From Bradyrhizobium sp. CCGE-LA001 (lineage in GTDB: Bacteria > Pseudomonadota > Alphaproteobacteria > Rhizobiales > Xanthobacteraceae), in assembly GCF_000296215.2 (NCBI RefSeq), contig NZ_CP013949.1, forward strand, positions 6,193,501 through 6,257,500: a DNA stretch of 64,000 nt, read 5' to 3'. Below, piece after piece: positions 57,817-64,000 of the stretch. The notes under the pieces are model-generated. The model had not been told where the DNA came from. It made no database searches and saw nothing but the letters and a program-made list of their open reading frames with translations. Within the stretch, counting starts at the first letter, position 1, and each line of letters opens with the position of its first letter. A program made the position numbers and the translations under genes.

Positions 57817-59526
57817 CTAGGCTGGAAGAAGTTGTTCGGCGGACGATCGCTCCGTCACGGCGGTTTTGGTCCACAGCACGCCGTCGCACCATACATGGTC
57901 AACTCGCCCCCAATCGCACGCTGCTGCGGCATCCGGGAAGAACCCACGTCCGTGTTGGTTGGCACTTGTGTTGCAAAGTAGTGGAATTCCCGTGATGCGT
58001 TCATACTCAACCAGGAGCTCGGCCACTTTGTGCTGAGACGTTCTGGGGATCGTCTGCAATCGCGCAGAGCCATCCAGATGGACAACAGCCGGTATTCTTT
58101 CGCGCCATTCTTCTCGTGTCTGATGATCAAAGAGCATGTACGGATCGGGCGTTCCGGGGCTGAAAATGGCCGGCGCCCGATCTTCCAAGCATATCGGTGC
58201 CACTGGCCGAAAGTGCTCGCGCTGTTTGATGTCGTTGAGATGATCCTTCATTGCTGGCGAAGTCGCGGCTGCAAGAATACTCCTGCCACCCAAAGCCCGT
58301 GGACCGAGCTCGGCCCGCCCGGTCAGAAAGATGACGGGTTTGTTGGTAGCGAGAATCGCTGCAAGCTCGCGCATGCTGCATGGCTGTGCCCACCATTCTT
58401 TCGGGATCTCGCAATCTTGTAGGGCCGGGCCACTGTAGATGGACCACTCAAGCGGTACGAAGCCTTTCTCCGCAGCCATCGCCGAGCACGCGGCACCAAT
58501 TGCGGATCCGCTGTCATTCGGAAAGGGCGGCACCCATACATGATCGAACAACCCAGTTGCGCGTAGCGCACTGTTCCATTTGATATTGAGACCGCAACCG
58601 CCGGCTATACATAGATTCCGCGCTCCCGGGAGTGAGGAATGCCGCACCAGCACCAATGCGATTTCCTGGACGAGAAGCCGTTCGAGGAACACATGGAACG
58701 ATGCAAGTACATCTTCGGGCCGCTTGGAGCCCAGTCGTATCGTGCATGCGTCGAAGAAGTCATGCATCGCTCGAAGCGACGATTCCGCATCGTAGATATC
58801 CGCACGGTAACGACGAGCCTGCTCAGTATCTGCTGCAAAGCGCTTTGCATACAGATCCTGGAACACGGCCACGATGCTTTCATCAACGGATCCGAGCGCG
58901 ATGTAGGCCATCAGCTTGCCGGCGACGCCCAGGTCCCAACTGGTGCGGTTGGCCTGTCTGTAAGGTCCGAAATGGTGGCCGGCAGCAGCATAAGCGTGAC
59001 CGAGTATAGGAAAGAGGCATTCAATGAACCGCGCCTCCTGGCGCTCAACATAGTAAAGTCGTGGAAAGATGGAGCCGTCCCATACGAGGCAGAACGCGGG
59101 CTGATCGGCGTGGGCAAAGGGGCTGGTACAGTATGCTGACGCAACATGTCCCGTCACGTGCGGGTAGCTGCGATACGAGAACGCCTTACTCCCGAGGATC
59201 AGGCCAAAGCCTTCATTGGCATCGAGAAGACCCTCGGCACGCCGTTCAACATACGGTGCGCCTTTGAGAGCGATAGGTACCAATCCGCTGAGAACCCGGA
59301 AGCACGACTCGACCTCCCCGTCCCATCCATCAATCACGAATTGGTCAATATCCTGCGGATCCAGACCATGCTCGGCCAACGAGGCTACGATTGCGTCCAA
59401 GTTGTCAATGGTTTGGTACCGCGGGCTATTGCCGCGTTTCTCCTGCTCGGTGCAGAAGACAAGCCGCCCGTCATCGACAACGGCGATCGATCCGTCATGG
59501 GTTAGCTTGATACCGCAGATGCGCAT
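57817..59526 (-). CDS. nodU: Nod factor 6-O-carbamoyltransferase NodU
   Basis: A 569-residue carbamoyltransferase starting MRICGIKLTHDGSIAVVDDG. It has VTGHVASAYCTSPF (metal-site His), CLVWDGSIFPRLYYV, CIAGGCGLNIKWNSAL, GRAELGPRALGGRSILAA and LCNTSANQHGRGFFPD, all family landmarks. NodU adds a carbamoyl group at O-6 of the non-reducing end. It is a distant relative of NolO in the same operon; two carbamoyltransferases allow mono- and di-carbamoylated Nod factors. It lies 28 bases after nodS. Confidence 0.96.
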   Translation of the reverse strand: MRICGIKLTHDGSIAVVDDGRLVFCTEQEKRGNSPRYQTIDNLDAIVASLAEHGLDPQDIDQFVIDGWDGEVESCFRVLSGLVPIALKGAPYVERRAEGLLDANEGFGLILGSKAFSYRSYPHVTGHVASAYCTSPFAHADQPAFCLVWDGSIFPRLYYVERQEARFIECLFPILGHAYAAAGHHFGPYRQANRTSWDLGVAGKLMAYIALGSVDESIVAVFQDLYAKRFAADTEQARRYRADIYDAESSLRAMHDFFDACTIRLGSKRPEDVLASFHVFLERLLVQEIALVLVRHSSLPGARNLCIAGGCGLNIKWNSALRATGLFDHVWVPPFPNDSGSAIGAACSAMAAEKGFVPLEWSIYSGPALQDCEIPKEWWAQPCSMRELAAILATNKPVIFLTGRAELGPRALGGRSILAAATSPAMKDHLNDIKQREHFRPVAPICLEDRAPAIFSPGTPDPYMLFDHQTREEWRERIPAVVHLDGSARLQTIPRTSQHKVAELLVEYERITGIPLLCNTSANQHGRGFFPDAAAACDWGRVDHVWCDGVLWTKTAVTERSSAEQLLPA

Positions 59527-59553
59527 ACTTGCTCCTTGCCTATGGGCAGAAAT

Positions 59554-60165
59554 TCAATTGCCTGACGATTGAACCGGATTTCGGAAGAGGACGAGGAGGC
59601 ACTCTTCGTCACCCGACTCCGCACGGAATTGTAGGCGTTCGACCTCGACCAGATCCTCTCTGAAGATGTCGATGGCTGTCTCGGCACCAGCAGGGTGTCC
59701 CCAGCGCCTGCAGGTCTCATCATGCGCCGATCCGAACACCAGGCACCCGTCTGGCGCTAGCATATCAATGAGGCTCTGGATCGCAGCACGCTGTTCGGCT
59801 ATGTCGCCAAGGTAGTAGAGAACCTCCGCCACCACGATTAAGTCGAATGGCTCCGCGGTCCAAAATCGTTGGATGTCCGCGACGATCCAGGTGATGTGCG
59901 ACCACCTCTTCGTCCGTTGGCGCGCCCGAGTAATCGCCTGCCGCATGACATCGACCACCATAAGGCGTTGGCAATGGGGCGCGAGCCTTTCGGTGAATGC
60001 ACCGGCAGCGCACCCTACTTCGAGCGCATTTCTGATGCTCCCCCTGGCCAGCGACATCTGGAGCAACTTGGCATAGCGCTCCTGTTCGAACGGATTACTG
60101 TCCAAGGACCATGGGTCATCGGCTGCCAATTCACGCTCTAATAGCTGGTATTTCTTGTCAGGCAT
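59554..60165 (-). CDS. nodS: Nod factor N-methyltransferase NodS
   Basis: A 203-residue SAM-dependent methyltransferase: MPDKKYQLLERELAADDPWS start, SAM motif ALEVGCAAGAFTERLAPHC, and FDLIVVAEVLYYLGD. NodS N-methylates the deacetylated non-reducing sugar of the chitooligosaccharide before NodA acylates it. The frame is open upstream to 60378, but homology begins at the ATG at 60165, 30 bases after nodC. Confidence 0.95.
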   Translation of the reverse strand: MPDKKYQLLERELAADDPWSLDSNPFEQERYAKLLQMSLARGSIRNALEVGCAAGAFTERLAPHCQRLMVVDVMRQAITRARQRTKRWSHITWIVADIQRFWTAEPFDLIVVAEVLYYLGDIAEQRAAIQSLIDMLAPDGCLVFGSAHDETCRRWGHPAGAETAIDIFREDLVEVERLQFRAESGDEECLLVLFRNPVQSSGN

Positions 60166-60194
60166 GCTAGGCGTCCACCTACTAATGCGCCAGA

Positions 60195-61553
60195 TCACTC
60201 GCCGCCGCATACGTTGTCGCTCGCAGCGAGCCTTCCAGCAGCACTGCACGAAAGATCCGCCGTGCGAACTGCCGGAGCACACTGTGCTCCTTCGCCGGCG
60301 CTTCCGCGGATGATTGGATGCTGGACAGCCTGTTTCTCTTCTCCGGCCGGCGGGTTGGCGACTTTGCGCGACAACCAATCGCTATTGCTCAACGTGCACA
60401 GAGCGTAGGCCTTCACGGGGAGCAAGAGAGCTATGTTGATTGGTGTGTGCAACGAAAAGCCAATGAAACGCAGTTGGCGAGCCCGAAACGCCGCAACACC
60501 GCAACGAACTATGGTCATTGTGGCGATCGTCACGATTGTCCACCAAGGCACCGTGGCCGTCACGGCGAGCTGAGCGAACGCCATTATCGACGACAGGGCG
60601 AGAAGCAACGGACCGATGTTCTGTCCGACAACGTCGAGTGTGAGATAGTTGTCAAGCTCCCGCAGCAGGCGCATGCCGAGGAGCGTGTCACGGAAGGTAC
60701 TGCGCGCCCAACGCAGTTGTTGACGGAGGTAAGGTCCTAGCTTGTCCGGGACCACTGTTGCCGCGACTGCTTCCGGGACGTACTCGGTTCGAAACCCGGC
60801 CTTCAGCATGAGAATGGTGAGATGACGATCCTCACCGAAGTCACTTGGCTTGCCGCGAAAGAACTGCGATTCGTATTGATCTAGCAGCAAGAGAAGTGCG
60901 GATCGACGATACATCGCACAAGGGCCGCAGCAGCACATTACGGCGCCAAAGCGGGCCTGGGCCGCGCGCTCTTCGTTGCAAGCCAGCCAGTATTCCATGT
61001 CGATCAATCTAGTCAGCCAAGTGTCGTATCGATTGCTGGCAGTCAGCTGCCCCATCGCCGCTCCGACCTTTGCATTCTGCATCTTCAGCGCGAGCCTTGT
61101 GATCACGTCTGCTGCGAGCATCGTGTCAGAATCGACGTTGAGCACCAGGTCTCCGCTCGAACCGCGTATAGCGGTTATCTGCGCCTTGCGCTTCCCAACG
61201 TTCTTGCTGAGCAAGATGAAGCTGAATCGGGGGTCGGTTGCGAAGACACTGTGAACGGGTTCCAAGAGGGCGCGATTTGCTGAACCATCATCAATCACGT
61301 AAACACGCAGTTCTCCCGTGTAGTCCTGGGCAGCAATTGACTCTAGACAGGCCGCGAGCGTGTGCGGCTCCTCGTTGAAGCACGGGACGATCACATCGAC
61401 GCTCGGCAAAGTGGAGGAAGTGTGCGTCAGCTCGCTTGAGGGCGCCGGCGCACTTGCTGGCGTAGCATAGAGCGCCTGCAAGGTCTTGTAGACGGTCGAG
61501 AGCAGCGCATAACATGAGACAGCGACAGTGCTGGTGGTGGCGAGCAAATCCAT
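60195..61553 (-). CDS. nodC: Chitooligosaccharide synthase NodC
   Basis: A 452-residue GT2 N-acetylglucosaminyltransferase. The soluble domain has VDVIVPCFNEEPHTL, DDGS, LNVDSDTML (DxD-like), SDFGEDRHLTILML and RQQLRWARSTFRDT (the QxxRW motif). Hydrophobic helices lie at the N terminus and at about 310-400. It polymerises UDP-GlcNAc into the Nod factor backbone at the inner membrane and sets chain length. The C-terminal tail after about 410 is variable in the family. It starts 13 bases after nodB. Confidence 0.97.
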   Translation of the reverse strand: MDLLATTSTVAVSCYALLSTVYKTLQALYATPASAPAPSSELTHTSSTLPSVDVIVPCFNEEPHTLAACLESIAAQDYTGELRVYVIDDGSANRALLEPVHSVFATDPRFSFILLSKNVGKRKAQITAIRGSSGDLVLNVDSDTMLAADVITRLALKMQNAKVGAAMGQLTASNRYDTWLTRLIDMEYWLACNEERAAQARFGAVMCCCGPCAMYRRSALLLLLDQYESQFFRGKPSDFGEDRHLTILMLKAGFRTEYVPEAVAATVVPDKLGPYLRQQLRWARSTFRDTLLGMRLLRELDNYLTLDVVGQNIGPLLLALSSIMAFAQLAVTATVPWWTIVTIATMTIVRCGVAAFRARQLRFIGFSLHTPINIALLLPVKAYALCTLSNSDWLSRKVANPPAGEEKQAVQHPIIRGSAGEGAQCAPAVRTADLSCSAAGRLAASDNVCGGE

Positions 61554-61565
61554 TGGGTCCAGTGT

Positions 61566-62225
61566 TCAGTGAAGTTGAGGAAGGGAGGAGATTGCGAAAC
61601 CACGCCCTTGCAGTGCGGGAATCAGCTGCGAAAGGGCAGTAAGCGTCTGGTCGCGCAGACCAGAAGCAGTGCACTGTCCCTGCTCGCTGGGAGGACATCC
61701 GTCGTGCAGGAGCACGATTGCACCTGGTCTGACGGAGGCGAGCACCGCGTTCACGATCGCATCAACCCCCGGGCGCGACCAATCTCGTGGATCCACGGAC
61801 CAGTGCACCATTGCAAGTCCGGCCATCTCTGCTGCCACGAAGACTTCTTCGGTCCACCTCCCGTAGGGTGCTCGCACGTGCCGCAGCAAGGCTTGCGGGC
61901 AGGCCGCATGAATGACGTCGTTGGCTCCCAATATTTCACTTTGCACCTTGGCCAGCTCGCATCTGGACAGGTCAGGATGCGTCATCGTGTGATTTGCGAC
62001 CTCATGCCCATCTGCGATCATCCGTCGTATTAGCTCTGGCTGTTGTGCTGCGTAGGCGCCAATTACGAAGAACGTCGCCGGAACCTTAAGTTCTGCCAGC
62101 ACATCCAGGACATCTGGTGTGCAAAGCGGATTTGGGCCATCGTCGAACGTCAAATAGACGCAGCGACTTCTGTCGGCGTCAGCGAATTCGCTATGCACCG
62201 AGGGCGCGCTATGGTGACGATTCAC
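61566..62225 (-). CDS. nodB: Chitooligosaccharide deacetylase NodB
   Basis: A 219-residue polysaccharide deacetylase (CE4): motif 1 YLTFDDGPNPLCTPDVL, motif 2 NHTMTHPDLS (zinc His residues), motif 3 RAPYGRW, then WSVDPRDWSRPG and IVLLHDGCP. It removes the N-acetyl group at the non-reducing end. Its ATG overlaps the nodA stop (ATGA). Confidence 0.97.
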   Translation of the reverse strand: MNRHHSAPSVHSEFADADRSRCVYLTFDDGPNPLCTPDVLDVLAELKVPATFFVIGAYAAQQPELIRRMIADGHEVANHTMTHPDLSRCELAKVQSEILGANDVIHAACPQALLRHVRAPYGRWTEEVFVAAEMAGLAMVHWSVDPRDWSRPGVDAIVNAVLASVRPGAIVLLHDGCPPSEQGQCTASGLRDQTLTALSQLIPALQGRGFAISSLPQLH

Positions 62226-62854
62226 AGCTCTGGCCCATTCCGATCGATAGTCGCACCGGTTGGCCAGTCGCCTATTGGACGCTCGATCGGCAGCACCAAA
62301 ACCAGAGCATCGTCGATGCGGGTAGTCGGCAAGTTCAGATACACATCCGGCTGGGTCGATCGCACCCGTACGCCGGAAATGAGCGTCGCAAGGCCATGCC
62401 GGCCGAGCAATCTTGTCACATGCTTCTCCAGCGCGGGCCGCACTGTGCCGAAGCCAAACGGAACACCAAGTTCATGCAGAACTGGGTACATAACGCGCAT
62501 TGAATGGGTTATCCCGAGCCCCTCAAGATCGGGGCGTACCGCATACAATCCCAGTTCGCCTACGAGTAGATCGGCTTCGCCGACTTTGATGAACCGCCGT
62601 AGTAGGCCGATATGAGCGGCTATACCGCGAGAGTCATAACCGATCGCGCGGACTTCAGGCCTTGCACCGGCCCAACTGCGATTGTTCTGGAACGGCTGCG
62701 CATTGAAGGCACCGGTTGGACCGTAGCTCTGCCGAAAGAACTCCGAGAGTTCGACGTGGTCGGCGAGGCACAGCTCACTTTCCCAGCGCACTCTCCACTG
62801 AACCTGCGGGCGCATCGAGAGACCTTCTGCAGTAGTAGATACAGCAACGTTCAT
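62222..62854 (-). CDS. nodA: Nod factor N-acyltransferase NodA
   Basis: A 210-residue NodA: WRVRWESELCLADHVELSEF, FRQSYGPTGAFNAQPF, RSWAGARPEVRAIGYDSRGI and LGLYAVRPDLEGLGITHSMR. It transfers a fatty acyl chain from acyl carrier protein to the free amine made by NodB. Bradyrhizobium NodA carries a short N-terminal extension (MNVAVSTTAEGLS) that is present here; an internal ATG (MRPQVQW) matches the shorter form of other rhizobia. Start and stop overlap nodK and nodB by ATGA on both sides. Confidence 0.97.
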   Translation of the reverse strand: MNVAVSTTAEGLSMRPQVQWRVRWESELCLADHVELSEFFRQSYGPTGAFNAQPFQNNRSWAGARPEVRAIGYDSRGIAAHIGLLRRFIKVGEADLLVGELGLYAVRPDLEGLGITHSMRVMYPVLHELGVPFGFGTVRPALEKHVTRLLGRHGLATLISGVRVRSTQPDVYLNLPTTRIDDALVLVLPIERPIGDWPTGATIDRNGPEL

Positions 62855-63063
62855 GGAAGACCACCCAGCGCTACGTGATTCAGCGGCTTGGCCTGAGATA
62901 CTCGCTCGCTCAATGCCTGCTCACCGCCTGGACTGTGCTTCCCGACGCGACTAAAGGTGTATGGCGCGGGTCCTTCACTTTCGCCCCACGCGCAGCGACT
63001 CGCCGCCTCGATCGCATGAAGGGCACGAAACACCTGCACAGAGTCTGCTAGCGCCTCTTGCAT
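62851..63063 (-). CDS. nodK: NodK/NodY-type small protein
   Basis: A 70-residue protein (MQEALADSVQVFRALHAIEA, then SRVGKHSPGGEQAL and NHVALGGLP) preceding nodA and overlapping it by ATGA. This is the position of nodK in B. elkanii and nodY in B. japonicum. Its function is not known; it is not needed for nodulation in tested strains. The ATG at 63063 is preferred; the frame continues to a TTG at 63108. Confidence 0.8.
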   Translation of the reverse strand: MQEALADSVQVFRALHAIEAASRCAWGESEGPAPYTFSRVGKHSPGGEQALSERVSQAKPLNHVALGGLP

Positions 63064-63441
63064 TTCCGACTTGCCTCTTAACGGGATGGGCCGCGCGACG
63101 CGCGGCAATCCGCATATGCCGTTCTCACCGTGAAACTAAGGGAAACTCGCGCCGCGCTTCAATTGTACGCGGGTAAACCGTCGATATTGAAAGGAATGGA
63201 CGACGCATACAAAGGTTTATCGCCAGCAAGGCGAAAGAGGTCCGATCCAGCAATCGGCCAGCCTGAGCACTGCAGTTGCTTACAGCGGCGAGCAGCCGCG
63301 TCCCGAAGTGACTCGGCTGGCGTTCCGGGGAGCACGGCTACCAGACCTCCACTTCATTTCGGAGCCGACGCAACGAATGCCAGCCATGGTGATACGCCTG
63401 TTTCATTTCTACAAACTGAAGTTTGCTATCCAATTTTCCAC
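63064..63441. other. Long leader between nod box and nodK
   Basis: About 380 bases. Plus-strand frames here are not convincing. It is the untranslated leader of the nod operon if nodK starts at 63063. Confidence 0.5.
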
Positions 63442-63490
63442 TGCTAGGTAAAATCGATTGTTTCGATAGAACACATCCACATGATGGATT
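63442..63490 (-). promoter_or_regulatory. nod box (NodD-binding site)
   Basis: On the minus strand AATCCATCATGTGGATG, then CTATCGAAACAATCGATTTTACC followed by TAGC, matching the 47-49-base nod box (YATCCAY...GATG...ATCNAAACAATCRATTTTACCAATC) almost throughout. It drives nodKABC... leftward; nodD starts 11 bases beyond it on the other strand, so NodD bound here could also affect its own gene. Confidence 0.95.
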
Positions 63491-63500
63491 GATCAACACT

Positions 63501-64000
63501 ATGCGGTTCAAGGGCCTTGATCTAAATCTTCTTGTTGCGCTCGATGCTCTGATGACAGAACGCAACCTCACCGCGGCGGCACGCAAAATCCACTTGAGCC
63601 AGCCAGCCATGAGCGCCGCCGTTGCCCGGTTACGCACCTATTTCGGCGATGAACTATTTACGATGAGGGGACGCGAACTTGTCCCAACACCTCGAGCCGA
63701 AGGACTAGCAGCCCCGATTCGCGAGGCTCTGCTGCATATTCAACTCTCCATTATTTCGCGGGAGGCTTTCGACCCGGCTCAATCGAGCCGACGATTCAGG
63801 ATCATCCTGTCCGATTTTATGACGATCGTCTTCTTCCGACGAATCATAGACCGGGTCGCGCGGGAGGCTCCGGCCGTGCGCTTCGAGTTGATGCCCTTCT
63901 GTGATGAACACGATGAGCTTCTAAGGCGCGGCGAAGTCGACTTTCTTGTCTTTCCGGAGCTGTTCATGTCGAGCGCGCATCCCAAGGCCACGCTGTTCGA
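63501..64000 (+). CDS. nodD: LysR-type regulator NodD (partial, cut by window end)
   Basis: The first 166 codons of NodD. MRFKGLDLNLLVALDALMTE is the start, TAAARKIHLSQPAMSAAVAR the recognition helices, and RRFRIILSDFMTIVFFRRII the start of the inducer-binding domain. NodD senses plant flavonoids and activates nod-box promoters. It is transcribed divergently from nodK next to the nod box, the position of nodD1 in Bradyrhizobium. The rest of the gene is outside the window. Confidence 0.97.
   Translation, partial: MRFKGLDLNLLVALDALMTERNLTAAARKIHLSQPAMSAAVARLRTYFGDELFTMRGRELVPTPRAEGLAAPIREALLHIQLSIISREAFDPAQSSRRFRIILSDFMTIVFFRRIIDRVAREAPAVRFELMPFCDEHDELLRRGEVDFLVFPELFMSSAHPKATLF

Overview
The window looks like part of the symbiosis island of a Bradyrhizobium of the B. 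elkanii type. Three things point there: a complete nodKABCSUIJ-nolO-nodZ operon read from a canonical nod box and divergent from nodD (52.5-64 kb); fixR-nifA-fixA with a -24/-12 promoter (44.9-48.6 kb); and a complete rtxACDEFG-type rhizobitoxine operon (8.7-16.9 kb), the hallmark of B. elkanii. Long gene-poor stretches with decayed genes and IS remnants lie between these blocks, as is usual for such islands.

Layout. 0-6.7 kb: a radical SAM gene, a frameshifted glycine-rich gene, a membrane protein followed by a cyclopropane-synthase-like methyltransferase, and several small or truncated hypotheticals. 6.9-8.5 kb: a TauD-type dioxygenase gene behind two NifA-type upstream sites and a consensus sigma-54 promoter. 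8.7-16.9 kb: the rtx operon on the minus strand. 18.2-22.6 kb: a sulfation block (cysNC/nodQ-like fusion, a cysD/nodP-like gene broken by an in-frame TGA at a Trp position, and a sulfotransferase). 23.5-25.7 kb: groESL with its terminator. 26-31.2 kb: a conserved hypothetical, a prolyl oligopeptidase and a Tat-exported beta-carbonic anhydrase. 31.2-41 kb: gene-poor, but rich in regulatory structure: four MerR-type promoters, a four-hairpin small RNA candidate with anti-Shine-Dalgarno loops, a NifA/sigma-54 promoter in front of an unannotated 37-residue membrane peptide, an IS66 relic, an FkbM methyltransferase and small hypotheticals. 41-44.2 kb: a tightly coupled three-gene operon (PurF-like protein with Ser instead of the catalytic Cys, HAD hydrolase, hydroxyisobutyrate-dehydrogenase-like protein). 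44.9-48.6 kb: fixA, nifA, fixR. 49.3-52 kb: metE under a cobalamin riboswitch. 52.5-64 kb: the nod operon and the start of nodD.

How it works together. NodD at the nod box would switch on synthesis (NodC, NodB, NodA), N-methylation (NodS), carbamoylation (NodU, NolO), fucosylation (NodZ) and export (NodI, NodJ) of Nod factor. In the nodule, FixR-NifA transcription would activate -24/-12 promoters, including those predicted here before the dioxygenase gene, the 37-residue peptide and, more weakly, the PurF-like operon. The rtx operon would make rhizobitoxine, an enol-ether amino acid that blocks plant ethylene synthesis.

The best candidates for something undescribed are the PurF(Ser)/HAD/dehydrogenase operon beside fixA-nifA, the NifA-type promoter with its tiny membrane protein, the multi-hairpin small RNA, and the set of four near-identical MerR-type promoters. 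All functional statements come from reading the sequence and from family knowledge; no database search was possible.
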